Positions 23,941 through 32,650 of a stretch of 64,000 bases of DNA are shown in pieces. Made by a program: the position numbers and the translations under genes. The stretch is taken from positions 1 through 64,000 of the forward strand of contig CAXTWH010000029.1 of NCBI GenBank assembly GCA_964247975.1. Reading direction: 5' to 3'. Origin of the DNA: KBS-96 sp964247975 (lineage in GTDB: Bacteria > Acidobacteriota > Terriglobia > Bryobacterales > Bryobacteraceae). The stretch's first letter is position 1. Every line of letters begins with the position of its first letter. The notes beneath the pieces were generated by a model. The model saw nothing but the letters and a program-made list of their open reading frames with translations, was not told the DNA's origin and did no database searches.

Positions 23941-25605
23941 TCATTGCTGAGTCTCCACGGTGAGAAAGACATCGTAGCTGTCTTCTCGCCATTTGGATGC
24001 TGCATCCAGCATTTTTGCTTTATACCGAAATCGGTTCCCATTGGCATCGGTATAGTTTGACGCTTTGTATTTAAGGTCTATGCGGAATATGCCCATGTCT
24101 CGAAACGAGTGCAGCTCTTCAGGCTCGCTAACACCGTTGTGATTCGCATCGATCCATAAAAGTAGATGATCGAAAACGGAATCTTCCGGATCGATCGCGC
24201 CATTGCCGTTCCCGCCATTAGCTGGATCATCGAAGACAGCCAGCGCAAGATAACCGTTCCTTTCCGGATTTAGCGGTTGTGGAGTCAGGTTGCCGAATAG
24301 CTCGGTAAAATCGTCAATTTTGCTGTTTCCATTGCAATTGAGAGCGAGCCGGCCGTTGTGCCAACTCCCGTCTGTCCAGCTTACTTGCGAGGGGCCGTCC
24401 ACTGGAAGAACTGTGAATTTAACTCCGCCAAGCGCGCTTGTCAAACGAAAACCTTCGTTAAAAGCATCAATGACGATAGGGCAAACTGCGCAGCAACATC
24501 CATTGCTAGTCTGATAACCGCTGCCTGGGCAGCCGCTAGTGGGATACTCGTCAAAGTTTTGCGGCACGGCGCTGGGTCCGCAAATTGAGGTATAGTAACT
24601 TTCACTCGTTGTGCATTGTGGGGTTCCGTTGACGCAGGAGGCGGTTTGTTGGGAACTGCAACTACAACAATTCATGCAGGTACTACCGCACCATTGAGAG
24701 GTGTTGTTGTAACACGCTGCAGTACATCCCTCATCGCAACTAGGTGGCGGGTCGAGTTTCACTGTAACTGTCGAGTTGACAATATTGAGATCCCACGTAT
24801 ACTGTGTTTTATTCGAAATCAGAGCGACCGAATCTCTGTACTGATGAGCTCGTTGAGTATAGCTCCACTAGCCGTCGGGTACTCCGCTAAGCGGAGTAGT
24901 TACTGGCTGGCCATTGTAGTTTGGCACCCAAATATCATCAGGCACATTGGCAATCACACCTGGCGCCACATCCTGTGTGATGTTAGATCCGCTTGCATAA
25001 ACACCGGCGTAGGAGCAGCCGTTTTGGCGCATGGCGCCTATCCAGGCATTTACATACGTGCGTACAGATTACGAACACGAATCGCCAGGAGTTGCGTCGT
25101 ATCGTTCTATGTCAAGGTATGCGATGCCCGAAGAGAGTCCTATTTGTTGAAGTTCAATGCAAGCGCTTTCTCCATCTCCTGCGCCTTGCGCCGCTGCTAA
25201 ATTCTGATCAAGTTTTTGGGAGAAATTGCCGCAAGGAGCTTGATAGCCATCCCAAACGGGCAGGAAAGACCAGCCCGCGCAGAACAGTTGATTTATGAAT
25301 GTGCTGTCAGCTATGTAGCAACTTACTCTGGGAGCAACAGCAGTGACCCCACCCAAATAAAATTCATGAACCTTGTTGTAGTTGTTGGCATTAGGAACCT
25401 GAATTTTCTGTCCATGGGCTCCATACAAGGAGTTAATGTACACAGGTGGAACATTCGTACATGAGTCAATGCCGAAGCTAGGACTTACCCCCTGTACGCC
25501 GCCTATATCCGGATTTATGCCATTGACGAGACTTGCGTCTTCCTTCACTTCTCCTACCAGAGATGACTGACTAGCGGATTTTTGCAGAGCAGCTCTCCGC
25601 CACAA
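23941..25605 (-). pseudogene. DUF1906-type glycoside-hydrolase-like protein with Cys-rich and EF-hand-like tail, two in-frame stops
   Basis: One reading frame carries recognisable sequence from 25605 down to 23941 (about 555 codons), interrupted only by TAA at 25071-25069 and TAG at 24870-24868. The first part resembles the Rv2525c-like DUF1906 barrel: FGIDSCTNVPP, EFYLGGVTA, FCAGWSFLPVWDGYQAPC, GIAYLDIERYD, then after the TAA SVRTYVNAWIGAMRQNGCSY, AGVYASG, DDIWVPNYNGQ, and after the TAG WSYTQRAHQYRD. Next comes a Cys-rich stretch (16 Cys in about 95 residues) and an EF-hand-like region (NCNGNSKIDDFTELFG, LLWIDANHNGVSEPEELHSF). No signal peptide is seen, so the 5' end may also be lost next to the RHS fragment. 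It is probably a secreted cell-wall-active or carbohydrate-binding protein in the ancestor, now decayed. Confidence 0.8.
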
Positions 25606-26206
25606 AGCCGGAAAACGGAACCGTGCAGTATACCTATTCCGACGCCGGCAATTTGATTTCTAAAACCGACGCAAATGGAAGCATCACCTGTTTTGGCGTC
25701 ATTACCCTCACCGGAGCCGGCCCCGCTCCAGGCACCGTGCAGGGCCAAGCACAACCCTATGACACCCTTAACAGACCTTTGGTGAAATCTTACTTTGTTA
25801 AAGACGCGACCAAGAACATTTCGGCTACCAGCACCGTTTATTATGCGTATGATGCTGGGGCGGGAGCCAAAGGCAAACTCACCCGCGAGTACAACAACAA
25901 CGCGGATGACTCTTTCACCTATGACTCGCTGGGCCGCATGAGCGCCAGCAGCCAAGCCACCAACGGCCAACTCTATCAGTTTGGATATGCGTATAACTTA
26001 GCCGGATCGCTTACGGCGGAAACCTGCCCCTCGGGACGGATCTATGCGACGCAGTACGATGGATCCAACCGCGTTTCCAGCGTAAGCCGCAGTCAGGATG
26101 GGCAGTTCCTGCCCTATGTGGATAATGTTCTGTACGCCCCGCAAGGCAGCGCGGCACAATACCGGTTCGGCAACAATCTTTGGCGCGCCGCCTACAATAA
26201 CCGGCT
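25578..26206 (+). pseudogene. Internal fragment of an RHS/YD-repeat protein
   Basis: The frame (best part 25623-26206) shows tandem YD repeats: YTYSDAGNLISKTDANGS, QPYDTLNRPL, DDSFTYDSLGRMSASS, FGYAYNLAGSLTAETCPSG and ATQYDGSNRVSSVSRSQDG, ending YNNRLQ. Upstream the frame meets a TAG at about 25567; downstream the RHS similarity ends abruptly after NNRLQ although the frame runs to 26327. There is no start signal, signal peptide or core domain, so this is a piece of about 200 residues of a much larger gene. It overlaps the presumed 5' end of the DUF1906-type gene on the other strand, marking a rearrangement junction. Confidence 0.78.
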
Positions 26207-26622
26207 GCAATGGAACATGATGGACGACAAGCTGAACAACGCCGACCCCGGGCGTCGGCAGGAATTCGTTCCAAAATCTATTAATCCGGCTATCTCCCGT
26301 ACACGGGCTATTGCACAACTCCGTTGACAATCACTTTCATTTGCAACACGGAAATTGAGGAAACGGCTTACCTGCCGATTTATTCTGGAAATGAAGATTT
26401 ACGCAATAATTCAGCGAACCTGCTATTTCTTGATGTTTTGAAATCATCTCAACACCACCCTTGTTGGAAAGTCGCTGTAGCAAATGACCAAATGATGTTC
26501 CACTTCTTTAAACCAACGCGAAATATTAGCGAAACCCACTAAAGAAGTCCTGAGTACAGCAATGTATCCTAACTTCTGCTAATTATTTCAGTTGAATTAA
26601 ATCAAACACTTACAACAAAGAG
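26207..26622. other. Spacer before the groESL control region, no gene seen
   Basis: After the RHS similarity ends, the sequence becomes AT-richer. A 72-codon frame at 26324-26542 has no ribosome binding site and no recognisable motif, so I do not call it. The stretch presumably contains rearrangement debris followed by native groES upstream sequence. Confidence 0.45.
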
Positions 26623-26649
26623 TTGTCACTCTCAGGCCGAGTGTGCTAA
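26623..26649 (+). promoter_or_regulatory. CIRCE-like operator (HrcA site) of groESL
   Basis: TTGTCACTC-N9-GTGTGCTAA matches the CIRCE consensus TTAGCACTC-N9-GAGTGCTAA in 7 of 9 and 8 of 9 bases. It lies about 90 bases before the groES ATG. TTGTCA at its left edge and TAAAAC at 26647 are 18 bases apart and could be the promoter, so HrcA binding would block initiation. No hrcA gene is in the window. Confidence 0.7.
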
Positions 26650-26737
26650 AACTTCAGAAGGGACATGTAACGGCTTGCGCCGAAGTCCCAAAGATTTTAA
26701 GTCGGTAACAAATCAACTTAATTTGGAGGTTCTGAGT

Positions 26738-27052
26738 ATGGATATTCGACCGCTCCATGACCGCATTGTGGTCAAACGGCTCGAACAGCAGGAAGCAACA
26801 ACGGCGGGTGGTCTTTTCATTCCCGATTCTGCAAAAGAAAAGCCCCAGGAAGGCCAGGTTGTGGCCGTGGGTAATGGCAAGAAAACTGAGGATGGGAAAA
26901 CGATTGTCCTGGACGTGAAAGTGGGCGACCGCATCCTATTCGGCAAGTATTCCGGCAGCGACATCAAATTGGATGGCCAGGAATATATGATCATGCGCGA
27001 GGACGAAGTTCTTGCGGTGCTTGAAGGCGGCTCTCAAACCGCCAAGGCGTAA
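26738..27052 (+). CDS. groES: Co-chaperonin GroES
   Basis: 104 residues, with the family start IRPLHDRIVVKRLEQQEATTAGGLFIPDSA containing the mobile loop that docks on GroEL (TTAGGLFIP) and the C-terminal MIMREDEVLAVLEG. GroES caps the GroEL cavity during ATP-driven folding in the cytoplasm. The ATG at 26738 follows GGAGG; an earlier in-frame start at 26675 is not supported. It is preceded by a CIRCE-like element and followed after 18 bases by groEL. Confidence 0.96.
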   Translation: MDIRPLHDRIVVKRLEQQEATTAGGLFIPDSAKEKPQEGQVVAVGNGKKTEDGKTIVLDVKVGDRILFGKYSGSDIKLDGQEYMIMREDEVLAVLEGGSQTAKA

Positions 27053-27070
27053 GTTTCAGGAGATTGAAAT

Positions 27071-28702
27071 ATGGCAGCAAAACAGATTGTTTATAGCGAA
27101 AATTCGCGTCAGGCAATTCTTCGCGGCGTGAACCAGCTTGCCGATGCAGTGAAGGTAACGCTTGGTCCGAAAGGCCGCAACGTCGTTCTGGAAAAGAAGT
27201 TCGGTGGCCCGACCATCACCAAAGACGGCGTAACCGTAGCAAAAGAGATTGAATTAAGAGATCCGCTGGAGAACATGGGCGCACAGATGGTGCGCGAAGT
27301 GGCCTCTAAGACTTCCGACATCGCCGGCGACGGCACCACCACCGCCACTATTCTGGCTCAAGCCATTTTCCGCGAAGGCGTGAAGAGCGTGGCTGCCGGC
27401 GCAAATCCGATGGCGTTGAAGCGCGGCATTGAGAAGGCCGTGGAAGCTGTGGTTGGAGAAGTGAAGAAGTTCTCCAAGCCTGTTTCCGGTAACGAAATCG
27501 CGCAGGTCGGCACCATTTCCGCCAACGGCGATTCCACCATCGGGACCACCATTGCTGAAGCCATGCAGAAGGTCGGCAAGGATGGCGTTATCACCGTGGA
27601 AGAATCCAAAACGATGGTGACCGAGTTGCAGACCGTGGACGGAATGCAGTTCGATCGCGGTTATCTGTCCCCCTACTTCGTGTCCGATCCCGATCGCATG
27701 GAAGCGGTTCTCGAAGATCCCTACATCCTGATTCATGAAAAGAAGATCAGCAACATGAAGGATCTGCTGCCGCTATTGGAGCAGATTGCCCGCGCGGGCC
27801 GTCCGCTGCTGATCATTGCGGAAGAAGTGGAAGGCGAAGCCCTGGCCACGCTCGTGGTCAACAAGCTCCGTGGCACCCTGAATGCTGCTGCCGTAAAAGC
27901 TCCCGGCTTCGGTGATCGCCGCAAAGCCATGCTGGAAGATATTGCTGTTCTTACCGGCGGCAAAGCGTTGATGGAAGAAACCGGCATCAAGCTGGAAGGC
28001 GTTCGCCTGGAAGATTTGGGCCGCGCCAAGCGCGTTACGATCGACAAGGACAACACCACCATCGTTGACGGCGCAGGCACCCAGAAGACCATCGAAGGCC
28101 GCATTAAGCAATTACGCAATCAGATCGAAGAAACCACTTCGGACTATGATCGTGAAAAACTGCAAGAGCGGTTGGCGAAGCTCGCCGGCGGCGTGGCGGT
28201 GATCAAAGTCGGTGCTGCCACCGAAACCGAAATGAAGGAAAAGAAGGCTCGTGTTGAGGACGCATTACATGCAACTCGCGCGGCTGTTGAAGAAGGTATC
28301 GTTCCGGGCGGCGGCGTGGCTCTCCTGCGCGCCGGTAAAATCCTGGTTGACTTGAAAGCTGAAGGCGACGAGCAGATCGGCATCAACATCATTCATCGCG
28401 CCACTGAAGAACCGCTGCGCCAGATCGCCGGCAACGCCGGTTACGAAGGCGCTGTGGTGATTGAAAAGGTTCGCAGCAACGAAGATCCCAACTTTGGCTT
28501 CAACGCCGCTACCGGCGTGTTCGAAGATCTGGTGAAGTCCGGTGTTATCGATCCGGCAAAGGTGACTCGTTCCGCTCTGCAACATGCTTCCTCCATCAGC
28601 GCTCTGATGCTGACCACCGAAGCATTGATCTGCGAAATTCCGGAGAAGAAGCAGGCTGCTCCGGCTCAAGGCGGCGGTCACGGCCCTGAGATGGATTATT
28701 AA
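27071..28702 (+). CDS. groEL: Chaperonin GroEL
   Basis: 543 residues, standard length. It contains VTLGPKGRNVVLEKKFGGP, the ATP-binding DGTTTATILAQ, the catalytic Asp region and the family signature AAVEEGIVPGGG. The C-terminus reads QGGGHGPEMDY rather than the Gly-Gly-Met repeats of many GroELs, so the flexible tail lining the cavity is short and acidic. It forms the 14-mer folding chamber with GroES. A strong terminator follows. Confidence 0.97.
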   Translation: MAAKQIVYSENSRQAILRGVNQLADAVKVTLGPKGRNVVLEKKFGGPTITKDGVTVAKEIELRDPLENMGAQMVREVASKTSDIAGDGTTTATILAQAIFREGVKSVAAGANPMALKRGIEKAVEAVVGEVKKFSKPVSGNEIAQVGTISANGDSTIGTTIAEAMQKVGKDGVITVEESKTMVTELQTVDGMQFDRGYLSPYFVSDPDRMEAVLEDPYILIHEKKISNMKDLLPLLEQIARAGRPLLIIAEEVEGEALATLVVNKLRGTLNAAAVKAPGFGDRRKAMLEDIAVLTGGKALMEETGIKLEGVRLEDLGRAKRVTIDKDNTTIVDGAGTQKTIEGRIKQLRNQIEETTSDYDREKLQERLAKLAGGVAVIKVGAATETEMKEKKARVEDALHATRAAVEEGIVPGGGVALLRAGKILVDLKAEGDEQIGINIIHRATEEPLRQIAGNAGYEGAVVIEKVRSNEDPNFGFNAATGVFEDLVKSGVIDPAKVTRSALQHASSISALMLTTEALICEIPEKKQAAPAQGGGHGPEMDY

Positions 28703-28726
28703 TCCTTCCTCCCAAGCAAAGCACAA

Positions 28727-28767
28727 AAGACCCCGCGTGGACGATGGTTCATGCGGGGTCTTGCTTT
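28727..28767 (+). terminator. Intrinsic terminator of groESL
   Basis: A perfect 10-bp stem, AAGACCCCGC (28727-28736) with GCGGGGTCTT (28753-28762), is followed by GCTTT. It sits 25 bases after the groEL stop. Confidence 0.8.
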
Positions 28768-28783
28768 AGTTAGGCGGACAGAA

Positions 28784-29269
28784 ATGTATTGGATTGATGG
28801 TTCTTGGCTTGGCAAATTAGTCTTAGTGCCGCGCCCTCGAGGTGGTGACCGGTTTGGAGAGGAAGTAAGTAACTGGCAGCAGGCCGGAGTCGATACCGTG
28901 CTTTCCTTGTTAACACCCGAAGAACAGGATTTTGATCTCATCAACGAGGTATTAGAAATAAAAGCGCGTGGAATGAAGTTTCTGTCTTTTCCCGTTCAGG
29001 ATCGTCAAGCGCCAGCTTCTGAAACTGCAATGGCAAACGTTTTGGAAAAAGTGGAAATGGAATTTACTGCCGGAAGGAATGTCGTTGTACATTGCTCTCA
29101 AGGAGTGGGCCGGGCCGGATTAGTAGCCGCTTGTTTGCTGGTGACCAAAGGTTGGGATCCGCAAACAGCGGTTCAGTATTTAACCGCTAAAAGAGGAGCG
29201 CCTGTTCCCGAAACCCCAGAACAAAGCCGCTGGCTTGAGCATTATGCAATGAGCGTTTCCAGCCGTTAA
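28784..29269 (+). CDS. Dual-specificity (cysteine-based) protein phosphatase
   Basis: About 161 residues of the cyclin-dependent-kinase-inhibitor-3/DSP-like fold. The active-site loop is VVHCSQGVGRAGLVAA, a clean HCX5R motif (Cys nucleophile, Arg at +6). The general-acid Asp is probably in FPVQDRQAP. Such bacterial DSPs remove phosphate from Tyr/Ser/Thr or small phosphates; the target is unknown. I chose the ATG at 28784 because the earlier in-frame start at 28751 lies inside the groEL terminator. No partner kinase is adjacent. Confidence 0.85.
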   Translation: MYWIDGSWLGKLVLVPRPRGGDRFGEEVSNWQQAGVDTVLSLLTPEEQDFDLINEVLEIKARGMKFLSFPVQDRQAPASETAMANVLEKVEMEFTAGRNVVVHCSQGVGRAGLVAACLLVTKGWDPQTAVQYLTAKRGAPVPETPEQSRWLEHYAMSVSSR

Positions 29270-29343
29270 TAAATCAAAAACGCATAAAGCGACTTTGCTG
29301 CGGGAATTTGCAAATCAGCATCTCTTTAAGCAGGAGAGTTTAA

Positions 29344-29757
29344 ATGTTGAATTCAATAGCAGACCGCTTCATAGCCGCGCTTGGCAAGCTGGAAAGCTCG
29401 CGCATCTTAGACGAGATCGCGCCTCTTTTTGCGGCTGACAGTGAAATTGGGAATGTAATCGCCCCGGAAAAGTTTAACGGCCCGGAAGGAGCCCGCGAAT
29501 TCTGGTCAAAGTATCGCGAAACGTTTGAAGAAATGCGATCCACTTACCGCAGCCAAATCTTTTCTGAAACCGGGGCTGCTTTAGAATGGATCACGGAAGG
29601 AACAACCAAAAACGGCAATCCGATTCGTTACGAAGGGGTCAGCATTCTTGAATTTGAAGGCGATAAGATCAAGCGTTTTCGCGCTTACTTCAATCCCACG
29701 GCGTTAGCTCACCAGATTGACCCGACTCTGGAAAAGACCAACGCGCAAAATCAGTAA
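29344..29757 (+). CDS. SnoaL-like / NTF2-fold protein
   Basis: 137 residues with the NTF2-like cone fold pattern: helix ADRFIAALGKLESSRI, LAADSEIG-type strand, and the closing strands AALEWITEGTTKNGNPIRYEGVSILEFEGDKIKRFRAYFNP (fragments AALEWITEG and FRAYFNP are diagnostic). The ending AYFNP is typical of the SnoaL_2/ketosteroid-isomerase-like group. The natural ligand is unknown; many members are small-molecule binding or isomerase proteins. GGAGAG precedes the ATG. Confidence 0.78.
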   Translation: MLNSIADRFIAALGKLESSRILDEIAPLFAADSEIGNVIAPEKFNGPEGAREFWSKYRETFEEMRSTYRSQIFSETGAALEWITEGTTKNGNPIRYEGVSILEFEGDKIKRFRAYFNPTALAHQIDPTLEKTNAQNQ

Positions 29758-29779
29758 AACGACTTAGCTGGAAAGGGTA

Positions 29780-29856
29780 TGGTAGGGACGGGCAGATTCG
29801 AACTGCCGACCTGTCGCTTAGGAGGCGGCCGCTCTATCCATCTGAGCTACGTCCCC
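29780..29856 (-). tRNA. tRNA-Arg (anticodon CCU)
   Basis: On the minus strand the acceptor GGGGACG pairs with CGTCCCT (one G-T pair) and is followed by A and an encoded CCA. The D arm (GCTC/GAGC), anticodon loop CTCCTAA and T arm GGCAG-TTCGAAT-CTGCC are all present. The anticodon CCU reads AGG arginine codons. The anticodon stem GCCGC/GCGAC has one C-A mismatch. Confidence 0.95.
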
Positions 29857-29955
29857 ATACTTTTTTAGAATAACTGTTCGCTGACGAGGTATGCCATCAA
29901 ATGGTTAATCTTCTGAAATGATCCGCAGTAGACTGGAGAATCCATTGAATCCGGT

Positions 29956-30849
29956 ATGCGTTTATTCCGCTTCTTGTTCGGCTTAAGCCTGGCTTCCGGT
30001 CTTTTCGCGCAAATGCCTTCTTCCGATTTCAGCTACGGGCAGCCGCCCCTTAAAGTGGAGCAGTTGAAAGTGGAAGAAAAGCAGGGTGTTCGCATTCGGC
30101 ATCTGCAATTCAACAGCGTAGAAGGCAAGCCGATTGCCGCTTACCAGGTAGAGCCGGTAACAGGCTGCGGAATCAAACGAAGCAAGTGCGCCGGTATTTT
30201 GTTTGCACACTGGTATGAGCCGAAAGCCGCGAATGGCAATCGGGCGGAATTTCTGCCGGAAGCCTACGATCTGGCCCATCATGGGGCCGTTTCGCTGCTG
30301 GTAGATACCATGTGGTCGGATGCAGGCTGGTTCGCTCAACGCAATCCAAGCCAGGATGTAGTTGCTTCCATGAATCAAGTGAAAAATCTGCGACGCGCGC
30401 TGGACGTTCTGCTGCGGCGCGAAGGCATTGACTATTCGCGGATCGCTTTTGTCGGCCACGATTTTGGCGCGATGTACGGGATGATCTTCGCCGGTGTTGA
30501 TCATCGGGTGCGCGCTTCCGTTTTCATGACTGCCGCCACTTGTCTGAGCGATTGGTTTTTGTTGAACCGCCCAGCCGATGAGAATGAGCAACGAAAAATG
30601 GAATCTGAGTTGAAGCCGCTTTGTCCGGTGAGTTATCTGCCGCATGTCACCGGCCCAGTGTTTCTGCAGTTCGGCGACGGAGATCCTTATGTTCCGGCAA
30701 ATGCCGCGCAGACGTTAGCCGAAGCCGCGCCGGAACCAAAAAAAGTTCGCTTTTATGAGGGAGGACATGTTTTAAATGGGCAGGCCCGCATGGAGCGCCT
30801 GGAATGGCTGGCGCTGCGGCTAAACTTAAAATCGCAGCGAGAAGAATAA
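29956..30849 (+). CDS. Secreted alpha/beta hydrolase with an Asp in the nucleophile elbow
   Basis: 297 residues with a signal peptide (RFLFGLSLASGLFAQ). The elbow reads FVGHDFGAMYG, i.e. G-H-D-F-G with Asp where esterases have Ser. That is the arrangement of haloalkane dehalogenases and epoxide hydrolases, although the overall sequence (dienelactone-hydrolase-like, with LFAHWYEP and LQFGDGDPYVP) is not close to them. The Asp of GDGDPYV and the His of EGGHVLNG would complete the triad. So it may be a hydrolase with covalent Asp-ester chemistry, or a non-catalytic relative. The ATG at 29956 follows weak signals. Confidence 0.75.
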   Translation: MRLFRFLFGLSLASGLFAQMPSSDFSYGQPPLKVEQLKVEEKQGVRIRHLQFNSVEGKPIAAYQVEPVTGCGIKRSKCAGILFAHWYEPKAANGNRAEFLPEAYDLAHHGAVSLLVDTMWSDAGWFAQRNPSQDVVASMNQVKNLRRALDVLLRREGIDYSRIAFVGHDFGAMYGMIFAGVDHRVRASVFMTAATCLSDWFLLNRPADENEQRKMESELKPLCPVSYLPHVTGPVFLQFGDGDPYVPANAAQTLAEAAPEPKKVRFYEGGHVLNGQARMERLEWLALRLNLKSQREE

Positions 30850-30861
30850 AAACAATAAGTG

Positions 30862-32211
30862 CTAATGCCTGGTCTGGGGCTCGCCGGTTTTCGCGGGCGC
30901 GGTCGGGTTAGGTTCGGCTACGGCATACAGCGAGCCAGAGGTAATCCGTTTGGCAATCTGCCAGGAAAGCAGACTGGCACAGATCGTCACCGGCAGCCAT
31001 TCCGGTGTTCCCGTTAATTCGACGCTCATGAACGCAGCCATCAGCGGAGCATGAGTCACCGCAGCCAGCAACGATGCGATGCCCACCACCGCGTAGCCAG
31101 ACGGCGCTGAGAGATGAGGGAAAAACCAGCGTAAACCGGCGCTGCAGAATAACCCTAGCGCGCTGCCGGTAAAAACCGTAGGCGTAAATACGCCGCCGAC
31201 TACACCTGAGCCGGCGCAGGCTGCGGTGGCAATTAAGCGAAGCAACAAGACCAGTGCTGCCAATTGAAGAGTAAATCGGCCGCTGGTGATTTCCAGAACA
31301 GCACTGTCGCCATTTCCCCAGGTTTCCGGTTGAATGCAGGAAAGAATTCCCACCACAATTGCGCTCAATACCAGCGGAAGCGGCCAGCTTCTCAGAAAAT
31401 TAGCGCTCTTAATGAAATGAAAGTAAGCGGTTCCAAGCACCGCGATACAAGCTGAGCTGATTATCAGCGGAAAACAATCTGCACCATGAAACTGTACGGG
31501 GAGGGTGACGCAAAACAAGGGACCGCTGCCTAGCATAAAATGGCTCATCAAGGAGCCTGCTCCGGCTGAAACCAGCAGCGCCGGCAGTTGTTTAAACGCA
31601 GCTCGACTCCAAACTGAAGTGCCGAGCACAATTTCCAAAGCGAAACAGGCTCCGGCAACTGGGGCCTGGTAAACGGCGGCAACCGCGCCGGCAACGCCTA
31701 AAGTGAGCAACGTCTGCAAAGGCAAGCATTGCGGCTGCCAGCGCTGCCCTATCTTGGAAATCACCGCAGAAGCAAACTGAATCATTGAACCCTCGCGACC
31801 AATTGCTGCGCCGCTGGCGATAGAAACGCAAGAAGAAACAGCTCGCCAAAACGTCGGAGGAAACGGAATCTGTCCGCCATAAAACCGCGCGGCTTCTACA
31901 TATTCAACTGCTTTTTGTTTTCCGGTAACTGTTCGGCCAAGTTTCAGGATCAGCGTAGCCGCCAATGCTCCTAATACTGGAATAAGTATCCTTTGCCACG
32001 GAGGCATGCTGTTAGCGGCTTCGGCCAACAGCCCGGAATGGCCGGTGAACGACAATTGCAGAAAACGAAGAACAAATCGAAATCCGACGCACACCAAACC
32101 AGCAGCCGATCCGGTAACAGCGGAAAAGAATAAAATGGATAGCGAAACGCTAGCACTCCAGGACGCCTCGTTTTCCTCCGTGCTGGTTTGAGACTCAAGC
32201 TCTTGCTCCAA
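30862..32211 (-). CDS. ClC-family chloride channel/antiporter
   Basis: 449 residues and about 10-12 membrane helices. The family motifs are present in modified form: the filter motif GREGP reads GREGSM (SGAAIGREGSMIQF), the GSGIP motif is not recognisable at its usual place (KLGRTVTGKQKAV follows the early helices), and GGVFTPTVFTG (GxFxP) is intact in SGVVGGVFTPTVF. There is no CBS domain. ClC proteins exchange chloride for protons or conduct it across the inner membrane. The start is a TTG at 32211 without a strong ribosome binding site, so the exact N-terminus is uncertain. It is convergent with the upstream hydrolase gene. Confidence 0.85.
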   Translation of the reverse strand: MEQELESQTSTEENEASWSASVSLSILFFSAVTGSAAGLVCVGFRFVLRFLQLSFTGHSGLLAEAANSMPPWQRILIPVLGALAATLILKLGRTVTGKQKAVEYVEAARFYGGQIPFPPTFWRAVSSCVSIASGAAIGREGSMIQFASAVISKIGQRWQPQCLPLQTLLTLGVAGAVAAVYQAPVAGACFALEIVLGTSVWSRAAFKQLPALLVSAGAGSLMSHFMLGSGPLFCVTLPVQFHGADCFPLIISSACIAVLGTAYFHFIKSANFLRSWPLPLVLSAIVVGILSCIQPETWGNGDSAVLEITSGRFTLQLAALVLLLRLIATAACAGSGVVGGVFTPTVFTGSALGLFCSAGLRWFFPHLSAPSGYAVVGIASLLAAVTHAPLMAAFMSVELTGTPEWLPVTICASLLSWQIAKRITSGSLYAVAEPNPTAPAKTGEPQTRH

Positions 32212-32344
32212 ATTACGTTCTGTTTTCCGGCATTTAATGTTGGATAGCGTGCGCCCGCTCTATTTATTCTAAGTCGGACGAGGTTCGCTGGACAACGCGA
32301 GGATAGCGACACTACCCCGCATTATCTTTTTGGTGAACAGTTCA

Positions 32345-32467
32345 TTATCCTTGCTGCGGAAAAGCGATCATCACGTAGATCGCCAGAATCGCCAGGATGA
32401 CAAAAACTGAGCAGATTGCGCAGTTTCCCTTGAATGAACCGGGTTTGCAGGATGTTTCATTGTTCAT
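32345..32467 (-). CDS. Possible 40-residue single-span membrane peptide
   Basis: An ATG at 32467 opens a frame with a short polar, Cys-containing head (MNNETSCKPGSFKGNCAIC) and a clear membrane span (SVFVILAILAIYVMIAF) ending FPQQG. No good ribosome binding site is seen, and the frame extends upstream to 32647 without a clear start. It is not recognised as a known family. The strong hydrophobic segment is the only support. Confidence 0.3.
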   Translation of the reverse strand: MNNETSCKPGSFKGNCAICSVFVILAILAIYVMIAFPQQG

Positions 32468-32650
32468 GGGGATTTTTTTTGCAAGCGGAATGCCAGTAAA
32501 GTTTTTGCCTATGCCGGTCGGATTGCAATTAGCGCAAAAATTTTGCGAATTCCTTAAAGCTGCTCCGCTATCGCCCGATAAGCCGTTCATAGTCACAGTT
32601 GAATAAATATCTAAACTGCCGAAACAGTGACGGAAAGTTTTTATCAAGTT

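Noticed and set aside
24868..25071. Selenocysteine or pyrrolysine recoding at the TAA and TAG codons
   Set aside because: Neither stop is TGA, no recoding element is evident, and the neighbouring gene carries frameshifts, so decay explains the pattern better.
26324..26542. A 72-codon plus-strand frame
   Set aside because: It has no ribosome binding site, motif or coding bias, and lies in debris next to the RHS fragment.
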